DNA of 64,000 bases from an uncultured Flavobacteriaceae bacterium. GTDB taxonomy: Bacteria > Bacteroidota > Bacteroidia > Flavobacteriales > Flavobacteriaceae. Under the pieces are notes generated by a model that was given only the letters and a program-made list of their open reading frames with translations, did no database searches and was not told the origin of the DNA. The stretch spans positions 124,001 through 188,000 of the forward strand of contig CANLUH010000003.1 of assembly GCA_947494205.1 (NCBI GenBank), in the 5' to 3' direction. A program made the translations under genes and the position numbers. Shown piece by piece: positions 16,915-25,365 of the stretch (within the stretch, counting starts at the first letter, position 1; the number at the start of each line of letters is the position of its first letter).

Positions 16915-18003
16915 TTAGTTAGCCAAATCTTCTCTTGCTCCTCCTGGTGCAAAAAGAGCACGCATTCTGTTTCTTTGTCCATCTGAGAACATGTACATAC
17001 AAGCATCGTTAGTGTAATCCATGTAGTTCATGGTCATGTCGTTAGTCTTACAGTTTACTGTTGGGTACGATGGGCATCCGTAGTTTGGTGCATCAGATGT
17101 TGGTGTATCTGCTACAAAATCGTCTTGACGACATCTTCCGTCTCCCCAAATATGACGTAAGTTTAAATAGTGTCCTACTTCGTGAGTTGTTGTTCTTCCT
17201 TCATCAAATGGAGCAGAAACAAATCCTGTGTTGCCAAAATATGGTGTGCCTACAACAACACCATCTGTAGCGGCAGGTCCTCCTGGGAATTGTGCATATC
17301 CTAAGATTCCACCTCCAATATTACATACCCAAATGTTTAAGTGTGTATTTGGTGTAATTGGTGGATAAGCTGCTTTTACAGCATCGTTAGTTCCCCAAGC
17401 AGCTGTAGAACTAGAATATCTATACGTACCAGCTAATGTAAATTCTATTTCACTATCTGTAATATCGTTATCAAACTCTGTTGGTAATTGGCTTGCATCA
17501 CTATTAGTTTTTCTAAAATCTTCGTTTAATACATTTATCTGCGATGTAATTTGTGCATTACTAATATTCTCGTTAGCATTATTGTATACCACGTGTACAT
17601 ATACAGGAATGTTAATAATACCTAAACCATCGTCTATTGGTAATACATCGTTGTCATCGCCACCGCCATCACCGCCGCCGTTTCCGCCGCCGCCATTACC
17701 GCCGCCGTTTCCGTTGCCAGGTTTGTAATTCATTGCTAAAGAACGTGTATGGTATTCTATGTCATACATTTTGTCTTTTAATTCTGGGTTTTCACTTAAT
17801 TGACGGTTTAAGTTTACCATAGAGTAGCATGTAAGCTTTCCTTCAGCCAGTCTTGATGCTTCTTCTGAAGTTGCATCGGTGTAAACATAAAAGTCCGATA
17901 GGTCTACTTTAGACTGTGTGTCGTTTACAATTTCGTTTTTGTCATCATTACAAGATGCAAAAATCATCGCTATCGCGGATAGCGCTAGAATCGATTTCCT
18001 CAT
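16915..18003 (-). CDS. M43-family zinc metalloprotease, lipoprotein
   Basis: A secreted metallopeptidase of the pappalysin (M43) family, 362 residues. Lipobox FASC gives lipidated Cys18, followed by Asn-Asp-Asp, which resembles a Bacteroidota surface-export signal. A Gly/Asn/Asp linker (about 96-119) leads to the catalytic domain. The zinc site is H274-E-V-G-H278 with third ligand H284 (HEVGHYLNLRH) and the Met-turn is MNYMD (about 325-329). Cysteines around 291, 310 and 318 fit the disulfides known in family. Probably surface-exposed and degrading extracellular protein. Its place between sufS and sufE looks accidental. Confidence 0.92.
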   Translation of the reverse strand: MRKSILALSAIAMIFASCNDDKNEIVNDTQSKVDLSDFYVYTDATSEEASRLAEGKLTCYSMVNLNRQLSENPELKDKMYDIEYHTRSLAMNYKPGNGNGGGNGGGGNGGGDGGGDDNDVLPIDDGLGIINIPVYVHVVYNNANENISNAQITSQINVLNEDFRKTNSDASQLPTEFDNDITDSEIEFTLAGTYRYSSSTAAWGTNDAVKAAYPPITPNTHLNIWVCNIGGGILGYAQFPGGPAATDGVVVGTPYFGNTGFVSAPFDEGRTTTHEVGHYLNLRHIWGDGRCRQDDFVADTPTSDAPNYGCPSYPTVNCKTNDMTMNYMDYTNDACMYMFSDGQRNRMRALFAPGGAREDLAN

Positions 18004-18160
18004 AATTCGTTAAGTAATTGGTTAATATTTTGCCGAATATATAAAAAAATAGCTAAATAATTGTTTTTTTTATTGGTTTTGATTATTTGTATGTGTAATT
18101 TATATGCGAATATTCATTCGTGAGACTTAACTTTCAAAAAATATGTTAACACATTTTTAT

Positions 18161-19375
18161 TTACGATAACATCATTTTTGCCTTTTTAACACCTGCTACT
18201 AATACATCTATTTCTGCTTTAGTATTGTAAAACGCAAAAGAAGCTCTAACCGTTCCTGGAATATTAAAGTAATTCATTATAGGTTGTGCACAATGGTGTC
18301 CTGTACGTACAGCTATGCCAAGTTTATCTAAGATTGTACCAACATCGTATGGGTGAATACCATCTAGATTAAACGAGATAACAGAGGTTTTATGTTTAGA
18401 AGTACCGTAAATTTTTAAGCCTTCGATTTCTAAAAGTTTTTCGGTACCGTATTCTAGTAATTCATTTTCGTAATTTGCAATAGCATTAAAACCAATACTA
18501 TTCATGTAATCTAACGCTGCTCCAAAAGCGATGCCTCCACAAATGTTAGGTGTTCCAGCTTCGAATTTATGTGGTAGGCCAGCGTAAGTGGTTTTCTCGA
18601 AAGTGACTTCAGCAATCATTTCTCCTCCACCTTGGTAAGGTGGTAGTTTTTTAAGCCATGCTTCCTTTCCGTAAAGCATTCCTACTCCTGTAGGGCCACA
18701 AATTTTATGTGCAGAAGTTACATAGAAATCGACATCCAGAGCTTGCACATCTGGTTTTATGTGTGGTGAAGCTTGTGCGCCATCTATTAAAACAGCTGCT
18801 CCAAATTGGTGCGCTTTTTCTATAATGTGTTCTATAGGATTTATTGTTCCTAAAGCGTTAGAGATATGGTTTACAAAAACTAATTTGGTGTTATTGTTAA
18901 GTAATGTGTCGTAAACACTTATTTCCAACTCTCCATTTTGGTTCATTGGTATTACTTTTAAAACAGCACCTGTACGTTCGCACAACATTTGCCAAGGCAC
19001 AATGTTACTGTGGTGTTCAAGAGCAGAGACTATAATCTCATCTCCTTTTTTTAATAATGCTGAAAATCCATTGGCTACCAGATTTATACTGTGTGTAGTT
19101 CCAGAGGTATAGATAATTTCGTGCGCATGTTTTGCATTAAAGTGTTTTTGAATGATTTGTCTAGCTTCTTCATATTTATCTGTAGCTTCTTGACTTAAGG
19201 CATGCACACCGCGATGAATATTAGCATTATAATTACTGTAATAATCCACGATAACATCTATAACTTGTTGTGGCGTTTGCGATGTTGCAGCATTGTCAAA
19301 ATACACTAAAGGTTTACCATTTACTTCTCTAGTAAGTATTGGGAAGTCTTTTCTAATTCTATCTAAATCTAACAT
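18161..19375 (-). CDS. sufS: SufS cysteine desulfurase
   Basis: A PLP enzyme that takes sulfur from L-cysteine for Fe-S assembly. It has 404 residues, typical for SufS. The PLP lysine is K224 (TSAHKICGPTG), the pyridine-binding Asp lies in LIDGAQ (about 198), and the active-site Cys is C362 in RTGHHCAQP, as in group II desulfurases. It is 300 bases downstream of an outer-membrane protein gene and has a perfect -7 box (TAAATTTG) only 4 bases before its ATG, suggesting its own, possibly leaderless, transcript. Confidence 0.96.
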   Translation of the reverse strand: MLDLDRIRKDFPILTREVNGKPLVYFDNAATSQTPQQVIDVIVDYYSNYNANIHRGVHALSQEATDKYEEARQIIQKHFNAKHAHEIIYTSGTTHSINLVANGFSALLKKGDEIIVSALEHHSNIVPWQMLCERTGAVLKVIPMNQNGELEISVYDTLLNNNTKLVFVNHISNALGTINPIEHIIEKAHQFGAAVLIDGAQASPHIKPDVQALDVDFYVTSAHKICGPTGVGMLYGKEAWLKKLPPYQGGGEMIAEVTFEKTTYAGLPHKFEAGTPNICGGIAFGAALDYMNSIGFNAIANYENELLEYGTEKLLEIEGLKIYGTSKHKTSVISFNLDGIHPYDVGTILDKLGIAVRTGHHCAQPIMNYFNIPGTVRASFAFYNTKAEIDVLVAGVKKAKMMLS

Positions 19376-19379
19376 AATG

Positions 19380-19387
19380 CAAATTTA
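19380..19387 (-). promoter_or_regulatory. Bacteroidota -7 box for sufS
   Basis: The minus strand reads TAAATTTG, an exact match to the TAnnTTTG -7 consensus, with four bases (CATT) before the sufS ATG. I found no good TTTG at the expected -33 distance, so the call rests on one box. Confidence 0.42.
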
Positions 19388-19562
19388 AGATTTGTTTGTT
19401 TAAAAGACGTAAAATGAAAATAGAAAGATGCTATTTCTGGTATTATAATCTGTTATTGTTCGAAATTGTTTAATATTTTTTATAAATGCATTTTAATAAA
19501 ATGTATATTTGATATTGTTTAACGATTGCTTTTTTATTAAAAGCATTAAAAATTAAGTCATT

Positions 19563-19736
19563 ATGAAGAAATCATTTTATGTTTTAGGATTTGTTACCTT
19601 TTTTATTTTAGGTATTGGTGCTATGTTCGAATTTTTAAGTTGGCCGTATAGAGGTATTATTGTTTTTGCAGGCTTCTTATGTTTAAACTTTGGGTTAATA
19701 TCAACTTATTTTTATCAAAAGTATAAGCAATGTTAG
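19563..19736 (+). CDS. small two-helix membrane protein (57 aa)
   Basis: An ATG-started 57-residue frame on the opposite strand to its neighbours, MKKSFYVLGFVTFFILGIGA onward. It is almost wholly hydrophobic, with two predicted membrane helices (about 5-24 and 32-51) around a short polar turn containing W-P-Y-R-G, and a Lys-rich end (YKQC). The turn resembles the N-terminal hairpin of GldL-like proteins, but this is only a resemblance. Codon usage and the shared terminator at 19829 support a real gene. Too short for a usual ORF cut-off. Confidence 0.6.
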   Translation: MKKSFYVLGFVTFFILGIGAMFEFLSWPYRGIIVFAGFLCLNFGLISTYFYQKYKQC

Positions 19737-19828
19737 TGTTGGTTAGCTATTTAGTAGCTTTTTCGGTTACTCTTATATTGCACTTTATATAAAAACAAGT
19801 TTATAATTATTACTTGTAAAGGCAAAAA

Positions 19829-19850
19829 AAAGCCGCTTGTTAGCGGCTTT
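19829..19850. terminator. bidirectional terminator
   Basis: AAAGCCGCT (19829-19837) pairs perfectly with AGCGGCTTT (19842-19850) around a 4-base loop, with A-rich sequence on the left and T-rich on the right. It lies between the small plus-strand gene ending at 19736 and the minus-strand gene ending at 19878 and probably serves both. Confidence 0.85.
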
Positions 19851-19877
19851 CTTATCTTCTTATTTAAGTATGTTGTT

Positions 19878-20480
19878 CTATTTATTTAAAAGAGAGTCTA
19901 AATTTACATTAAAGTTAAAGTAAGCTCCGGCTGTATTTGAACTATCATCAAAATCTAAGTAATCTGTAAGGCCATAGTCTCCTATAAGCTCAATAGAAAA
20001 ATGCTGTAAGAAATCTGTTCCAAAACCAAATTGGACACCAAATGTTGTGCTTTTATAGAAATTATCTAGATTTATCCCGTCTTGATTTTCTGTATTTATA
20101 ACAAAAGATAATCTTGGACCAGCTAGCAAGTAGAAGCCTTTATTGTATTCTCCGTTAGTGTCGAACTTAAAATGAGGCGTAAGGTTAATAAGTGTTTTTT
20201 TAACAGAAAGTTTGCCGCCAATGGGTCTGGTATCGTAATCTTCTTCAGCTAGACTAAATAACACTGTAGTTTTAATGCCGTAAGAATCACTTAATTGATA
20301 GTTAATGAAACCACCAAAGTTAATAGGTATTTTACCTAATTCTCCAGAGTTGGATATGTTTCTCGCATCTCCATCAATATCGTAAAACGAGGTTCCTAAA
20401 GTCGCGCCATAAGTAAGATTTTGAGCAGTAATTGTTGTTGAGTAAGCTAAAATAGCCACAAGTAAAATTAATTTTTTCAT
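19878..20480 (-). CDS. outer-membrane beta-barrel protein (porin-like)
   Basis: A 200-residue exported protein with signal peptide (1-19, TITAQN). The rest consists of alternating hydrophobic strands, with a Y-x-L-A-G-P-R-L-S strand (GFYLLAGPRLSFVI) typical of the OMP_b-brl_2 family of small Bacteroidota barrels. Function unknown. It interrupts the suf region between sufD and sufS but has terminators on both sides (20612 and 19829), so it is transcribed separately. Confidence 0.8.
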   Translation of the reverse strand: MKKLILLVAILAYSTTITAQNLTYGATLGTSFYDIDGDARNISNSGELGKIPINFGGFINYQLSDSYGIKTTVLFSLAEEDYDTRPIGGKLSVKKTLINLTPHFKFDTNGEYNKGFYLLAGPRLSFVINTENQDGINLDNFYKSTTFGVQFGFGTDFLQHFSIELIGDYGLTDYLDFDDSSNTAGAYFNFNVNLDSLLNK

Positions 20481-20611
20481 CGGTTTTAATTTATAGATTA
20501 ATAGTCATTATATTTTAATTAATAATAAGTCTTTAAGTAGATGGCTTTGTTACATCTTTTTAATGCATATTTAAGTTTGGTTAAAACTAATACAGACTTA
20601 TTTATAAAAAA

Positions 20612-20638
20612 ATAAGCAATGATTAAATCATTGCTTAT
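20612..20638 (-). terminator. rho-independent terminator of the sufBCD operon
   Basis: ATAAGCAATGATT (20612-20624) and AATCATTGCTTAT (20626-20638) form a perfect palindrome of about 12 bp. Read on the minus strand it is followed by seven T. It lies 40 bases after the sufD stop codon. Confidence 0.88.
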
Positions 20639-20677
20639 GGTGAGTGAAATACACTCTTTTTAATATTTTAAAATATA

Positions 20678-21991
20678 TTATAAATCGAAACCAATATTAA
20701 CACCTAATTTCATGGCGATTAGTTTATTGATACGTTGTTTTAATTCTGGAATCTTAACAGAGCTTAATACGTTATTACTAAAGGCATACATTAAAAGGGC
20801 TTTTGCTTCTTTTTCTGGGATACCTCTAGAGCGCATATAAAACATTGCGCTATCGTCTAATTGACCTATAGTACAACCGTGAGAACATTTTACATCGTCT
20901 GCAAAAATTTCTAATTGTGGTTTTGTATTAATAGTTGCTTTATCACTTAGCAAAATATTGTTATTGGCTTGAAACGCATTTGTTTTCTGCGCTTCTTTTT
21001 CAACAACAACTTTTCCATTAAATACACCTGTTGCACTGTCTCCAAAAATACCTTTGTAATCTTGGTGACTTTCGCAATTTGGTTCTATATGGTGTACTAA
21101 TGTGTTATGATCTACATGTTGTTTATCGCCTATAATAGTAATCCCTTTCATTGTAGAATCTATACGCTCACCGTTTTGGTAGAAGTTAAGATTATTACGA
21201 GTTAATTTTCCTCCAAAAGAAAAGGTATGTACTAAACAATGACTGCTTCCTTTTTGATCAATAAACGTATTATCTATTAAAGAAGCGTTAGCATTGTCAT
21301 TTTGTATTTTATAGTAATCTACAATAGCATTTTTATCTGCAGAAATTTCAGTAACGCTATTAGTTAGTACAGGATTGTCTGTTAAACTTTGGTGGCGCTC
21401 TATAATTTGTACTTGTGCGTTTTCTTCTACTACTATAAGATTACGTGGTTGAAGCATTAAAGCAGATTCGTTTCCTGTAGAGAAATGTATAATTTGAATT
21501 GGCTTTTCTGCAACCTTGCTTTTTGGTATATGAATGTAAGCACCTTCACTTGAAAATGCTGTGTTTAATGATGATAAACTGTCCTTAGTAGCAATTTTGT
21601 TAAAGTGCTTGTCTATAACTGTTTTATAGCGTTCTTTATTTAATGCTGAAGACATTAAACAAACATCCATTTTATCGTGTGTTGTTTGCGATAAGTGTGA
21701 TGAGTATTTACCATCGATAAAAATAATATTATAAGTATCTATATCGTGAATAAAGTACTTTTTTACATCTTTATAATCTAATGCGTCTTCTTGTTTTGGG
21801 AATACACTGTAATCTTCCTTTAAAATACTTTTAAGTGACGTGTATTTCCAAGCTTCTTCTTTTTTTGAAGGAAAACCTGTAGTTTCGAATGCTTTTATAG
21901 CTTCCGTTCTAATATCGTGAATAGGTGAATCTATGTCTACACGATTTTCGAATGCTAAAAAGGATGATACTAATTTTTCTTTTAAATCCAT
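20678..21991 (-). CDS. sufD: SufD, Fe-S cluster assembly scaffold subunit
   Basis: SufD pairs with SufB in the SufBC2D scaffold. The 437-residue product has the family's right-handed beta-helix core, with the recognisable C-terminal region CSHGCTIGQLDDSAMFYMRSRG followed by A-x-x-L-L-M-Y-A-F. The N-terminal helical part contains KKEEAWKYTSLK. Last gene of the sufB-lipoprotein-sufC-sufD series. The 174-base gap before it holds an inverted repeat of iterated TTTTCAGT units. Confidence 0.95.
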   Translation of the reverse strand: MDLKEKLVSSFLAFENRVDIDSPIHDIRTEAIKAFETTGFPSKKEEAWKYTSLKSILKEDYSVFPKQEDALDYKDVKKYFIHDIDTYNIIFIDGKYSSHLSQTTHDKMDVCLMSSALNKERYKTVIDKHFNKIATKDSLSSLNTAFSSEGAYIHIPKSKVAEKPIQIIHFSTGNESALMLQPRNLIVVEENAQVQIIERHQSLTDNPVLTNSVTEISADKNAIVDYYKIQNDNANASLIDNTFIDQKGSSHCLVHTFSFGGKLTRNNLNFYQNGERIDSTMKGITIIGDKQHVDHNTLVHHIEPNCESHQDYKGIFGDSATGVFNGKVVVEKEAQKTNAFQANNNILLSDKATINTKPQLEIFADDVKCSHGCTIGQLDDSAMFYMRSRGIPEKEAKALLMYAFSNNVLSSVKIPELKQRINKLIAMKLGVNIGFDL

Positions 21992-21997
21992 TTTCTA

Positions 21998-22147
21998 AGT
22001 CTTCAGTCTTCAGTTTTCAGTTTTCAGTTAACACATTGGTTTACTGAATACTATTTCTGAATTCTTTTAATATTTTTAAAGTAATTGCTTTCTGTATAGT
22101 AAATAAGAGTAATCAGTTTTAAGTCTATTCACTGTATACTGAAGACT
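21998..22147. repeat. inverted repeat of iterated CAGT units between sufC and sufD
   Basis: AGTCTTCAGT occurs twice (21998-22007, 22005-22014) and is followed by two further TTTTCAGT units. The exact reverse complement ACTGAAGACT is at 22138-22147, preceded by ACTGTAT. The arms are about 125 bases apart. The rest of the gap is AT-rich without an open frame. Confidence 0.7.
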
Positions 22148-22165
22148 AATTACTGCCTACTGGAA

Positions 22166-22918
22166 TTAAGCGTCTACTTCTTCTTTAATCCAGTCGTATC
22201 CTTTTTCTTCTAGCTCATGCGCTAATTCTTTACCTCCAGATTTTACAATTTTACCTTTGTATAATACGTGTACATAATCAGGTACAATATGGTCTAATAA
22301 ACGTTGGTAGTGTGTAATTACAACTACGGCATTGTCTTTAGATTTTAATTTGTTTACACCATTGGCAACAATACGTAAGGCATCGATATCTAGACCAGAA
22401 TCTGTTTCATCTAAGATGGCTAATTTTGGTTCTAGCATTGCCATTTGAAAAATCTCATTACGTTTTTTCTCTCCTCCAGAAAAGCCTTCGTTTAAAGAAC
22501 GCGATAAGAACTTTCTGTCGATTTCTAGTAACTCAGATTTTTCACGGATTAGTTTAAGCATCTCCTTTGCAGGCATGTCTTCTAATCCTTTAGCTTTACG
22601 ATTCTCGTTAATAGACGTTTTCATAAAGTTAGTTACAGATACACCAGGAATTTCTACTGGGTATTGAAAAGATAAAAAGATGCCTTTGTGTGCACGTTCT
22701 TCTGCAGCTAATTCATTAATGTCTTCTCCTTCTAAAATAATTTCACCTTGTTCTACTTCGTATTCTTCTTTTCCAGCAATAACAGAAGCTAATGTACTTT
22801 TACCAGAACCATTTGGCCCCATAATAGCATGCACTTCTCCTGCTTTTACTTCTAGGTTAATTCCTTTTAAAATCGACTTGTCTTCAACACTTGCGTGTAG
22901 ATTATTTATTTTTAACAT
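22166..22918 (-). CDS. sufC: SufC, Fe-S cluster assembly ATPase
   Basis: The ABC-type ATPase of the SufBC2D complex, 250 residues. Walker A is GPNGSGKST at 34-42, the Q-loop is near Q85, the ABC signature FSGGEKKR is at 146-153 and Walker B LAILDE at 166-171, with the switch His in [10 protein letters not shown]. It provides the energy that opens the SufB-SufD scaffold for cluster assembly. Its start is 4 bases after a small lipoprotein gene, so the two are translated from one message. Confidence 0.97.
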   Translation of the reverse strand: MLKINNLHASVEDKSILKGINLEVKAGEVHAIMGPNGSGKSTLASVIAGKEEYEVEQGEIILEGEDINELAAEERAHKGIFLSFQYPVEIPGVSVTNFMKTSINENRKAKGLEDMPAKEMLKLIREKSELLEIDRKFLSRSLNEGFSGGEKKRNEIFQMAMLEPKLAILDETDSGLDIDALRIVANGVNKLKSKDNAVVVITHYQRLLDHIVPDYVHVLYKGKIVKSGGKELAHELEEKGYDWIKEEVDA

Positions 22919-22922
22919 CGTA

Positions 22923-23336
22923 TTATTGTCCTATTTTAATGACTTCGTTTGCTTTTGGATCTAGTGCTTCTACGCTTACTATTTCCTTAATTTCTATTCT
23001 ATAATCCCAGCCTTCTACATCTGCTGGTTTAGGTGATATTTTTCCGCGAATTTTAACAGCTATACCATCTGTAGGTTCTTTTCTAAATTCTTTACCCATA
23101 TTGTATAACTCGTGCATTTTGTCATCTATAATTACACCATATACAGAGCTGCCTACTTGTAATACTGCAGCATCGGCGAAATAAAGAAATTCTCCTGCTA
23201 TTAATGTTAAACCATCATTTTTGGTTGGTTCTATTGGGCTAACAGGCGTCTCTGCTGTTTTTTCTACTGTATTTGTATCGTTTTTACAGCTAGTAAATAT
23301 TGAAAACGCTAAAAGTAAGATGAAAATGTTCTTCAT
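22923..23336 (-). CDS. lipoprotein embedded in the suf operon
   Basis: A 137-residue lipoprotein with lipobox FTSC and Cys17, a Thr/Pro/Glu-rich linker (about 20-42) and one small domain of beta strands ([16 protein letters not shown], then VKIRGKI and YRIEIKEIV) that reads like an OB-fold or similar barrel. It is placed 49 bases after sufB and 4 bases before sufC on the same strand. I recall this arrangement in other Flavobacteriaceae, but no function is known. A lipidated envelope protein in a cytosolic Fe-S operon is odd. Confidence 0.78.
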   Translation of the reverse strand: MKNIFILLLAFSIFTSCKNDTNTVEKTAETPVSPIEPTKNDGLTLIAGEFLYFADAAVLQVGSSVYGVIIDDKMHELYNMGKEFRKEPTDGIAVKIRGKISPKPADVEGWDYRIEIKEIVSVEALDPKANEVIKIGQ

Positions 23337-23385
23337 GATTATTATAACTATTGTTAGGGTTTTATATCTTGTTTTTAATTATGTA

Positions 23386-24834
23386 TTAACCTACTGAGCC
23401 TTCTAAGCTTATTTCTAACAGCTTTTGGGCTTCTACGGCAAATTCCATAGGTAATTTATTTAAAACGTCTTTACTAAATCCGTTAACGATTAAAGCAATT
23501 GCTTTTTCTGTATCTATACCTCGTTGGTTGCAATAGAATATTTGGTCTTCTCCAATTTTACTTGTTGTTGCTTCGTGTTCTATTTGTGCAGTTTTGTTTT
23601 TTGCTTCAATGTAAGGGAATGTATGAGCACCACATTCGTTACCCATTAAAAGACTATCGCATTGTGAAAAGTTACGTGCATTTTCTGCTCTAGAGTTTAC
23701 TTGTACTAATCCTCTATATGAGTTTTGCGACTTTCCTGCAGAAATTCCTTTAGAAATGATTGTAGATTTAGTGTTTTTACCTAAATGAATCATTTTTGTA
23801 CCTGTATCTGCTTGTTGGTAATTATTAGTTACTGCAATAGAATAAAATTCTCCAACAGAATTATCACCTTTAAGTATGCATGATGGATATTTCCAAGTTA
23901 CAGCACTTCCAGTTTCTACTTGGGTCCATGAAATTTTAGCATTTTTTTCGCAAAGTCCTCTTTTGGTAACAAAGTTATAAACGCCTCCTTTTCCTTCTGC
24001 ATTTCCTGGGTACCAGTTTTGTACTGTAGAGTACTTTATTTCTGCATCGTCTAAAGCTATAAGCTCTACAACTGCTGCGTGTAATTGGTTTTCATCACGA
24101 CTTGGTGCTGTACAGCCTTCTAGATAAGATACATAACTGCCTTCGTCTGCGATAACTAATGTTCTTTCAAACTGTCCTGTTCCTGCTTGGTTTATTCTAA
24201 AGTATGTAGAGAGTTCCATTGGGCAACGTACCCCTTTTGGAATATAACAGAACGAACCATCACTAAATACAGCAGAGTTTAATGCTGCATAAAAATTGTC
24301 TTTGGTTGGCACAATAGTACCTATATATTTTCTTACTAATTCTGGATGTTCTTTTATGGCTTCAGAAATACTCATAAAGATAATTCCCTTTTCACCTAAA
24401 GTCTTTTTGAAAGTTGTAGCAACCGAAACAGAATCGACAACAATATCCATAGCAATATTGTTCATCTTTTTTTGCTCATCTACAGAAATCCCTAATTTTT
24501 TATACATTGCTAATAAATCGGGATCTACATCATCTAACGTTTTGTTAGGGTCTACAGCTGTTGGTGCAGAGTAGTAGGCAATACTTTGAAAATCTGGTTT
24601 TTCGTAATGTACATTAGCCCATTCCGGTTCTTCCATAGATTTCCAAACTTTAAAAGCTTCTAATCTCCATTCTGTCATCCACTCCGGTTCGTCCTTCTTT
24701 TTAGAAATGGCACGAACGATATCTTCATTTAAACCAACAGGAAAGGTTTCAGATTCTATATCTGTATAAAAACCATATTCGTATTCTTTGGTTTTTAACT
24801 CCTCTCTTAAATCGTCTTCGGTATATTTGCTCAT
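23386..24834 (-). CDS. sufB: SufB, Fe-S cluster assembly scaffold subunit
   Basis: SufB is the scaffold on which the SUF system builds clusters. The 482-residue length is standard. Landmarks are the [17 protein letters not shown] segment, [21 protein letters not shown], and the C-terminal [19 protein letters not shown] and [17 protein letters not shown]. The start [20 protein letters not shown] is the usual flavobacterial one. First of the sufB-lipoprotein-sufC-sufD genes and 91 bases after the SufA-like gene. Confidence 0.97.
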   Translation of the reverse strand: MSKYTEDDLREELKTKEYEYGFYTDIESETFPVGLNEDIVRAISKKKDEPEWMTEWRLEAFKVWKSMEEPEWANVHYEKPDFQSIAYYSAPTAVDPNKTLDDVDPDLLAMYKKLGISVDEQKKMNNIAMDIVVDSVSVATTFKKTLGEKGIIFMSISEAIKEHPELVRKYIGTIVPTKDNFYAALNSAVFSDGSFCYIPKGVRCPMELSTYFRINQAGTGQFERTLVIADEGSYVSYLEGCTAPSRDENQLHAAVVELIALDDAEIKYSTVQNWYPGNAEGKGGVYNFVTKRGLCEKNAKISWTQVETGSAVTWKYPSCILKGDNSVGEFYSIAVTNNYQQADTGTKMIHLGKNTKSTIISKGISAGKSQNSYRGLVQVNSRAENARNFSQCDSLLMGNECGAHTFPYIEAKNKTAQIEHEATTSKIGEDQIFYCNQRGIDTEKAIALIVNGFSKDVLNKLPMEFAVEAQKLLEISLEGSVG

Positions 24835-24849
24835 TTATTTATGCATATT

Positions 24850-24925
24850 AAAAGATTGAAAGATTAAATGATTGAAAATAAATCACTAATTAATTTCGCT
24901 CTTTTTCAAATATTTAATTTTTTAA
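24850..24925. repeat. imperfect inverted repeat of GATTGAAA-like 8-mers
   Basis: Three adjacent 8-mers, GATTGAAA (24854), GATTAAAT (24862) and GATTGAAA (24870), face a roughly complementary T-rich arm at about 24900-24923 (TTTTTCAAATATTTAATTTTTTAA). It fills the gap between the SufA-like gene and sufB. Confidence 0.5.
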
Positions 24926-25255
24926 TTACAAAGAAAAACTTTCTCCGCAACCACAAGTTCGGTTTGCGTTTGGGTTATTAAAGACAAACCCAGTTCCATT
25001 TAACCCTCCAGAGTATTCTAGAGTTGTTCCTATTAAGTATAGGAAACTTTTTTTATCGACTATAATCTTTACGCCGTTGTCTTCAAAAACTTTATCTCCT
25101 TCTTCTTGTGCTTTATCAAACTTTAAATCGTAAGATAAACCAGAACAGCCACCACTCTTAACACCTACGCGTACATAGTCTGTAGTAGCATTATAGCCAT
25201 CGTCTGTCATTAATTCAATGACTTTCTTTTTAGCTGTTTCAGAAACCTTTATCAT
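24926..25255 (-). CDS. IscA/SufA/ErpA-type Fe-S carrier protein
   Basis: An A-type iron-sulfur carrier of 109 residues. The three conserved cysteines are C37 (GGCSGLSYDL), C101 and C103 (RTCGCGESF). It would receive clusters from SufBC2D and pass them to target proteins. First gene of the minus-strand suf series, with a TATATTTG -7 box 34 bases upstream of the ATG. Confidence 0.95.
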   Translation of the reverse strand: MIKVSETAKKKVIELMTDDGYNATTDYVRVGVKSGGCSGLSYDLKFDKAQEEGDKVFEDNGVKIIVDKKSFLYLIGTTLEYSGGLNGTGFVFNNPNANRTCGCGESFSL

Positions 25256-25289
25256 AATTTTTCGATTAGAATTAATCTAAATTAGTGTG

Positions 25290-25297
25290 CAAATATA
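25290..25297 (-). promoter_or_regulatory. putative -7 box of the suf operon promoter
   Basis: The minus strand reads TATATTTG, an exact match to TAnnTTTG, 34 bases before the SufA-like ATG. No exact TTTG at the -33 position was found. No clear binding site for a known Fe-S or iron regulator was recognised. Confidence 0.45.
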
Positions 25298-25365
25298 CAA
25301 CATCAGTCGCTTTAAACCATATAACATAACATTATATTAATAAATGGTTTGATAGTGAAAAGTTA

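Noticed and set aside
17637-17822. His/Arg-rich plus-strand frame that looks like a metal-binding peptide
   Set aside because: It is the antisense of the Gly/Asn/Asp linker of the M43 peptidase; its composition is a by-product.
21998-22147. Repeated CAGT units considered as a CRISPR remnant
   Set aside because: Units are too short and without spacers of regular length, and no cas genes are near.
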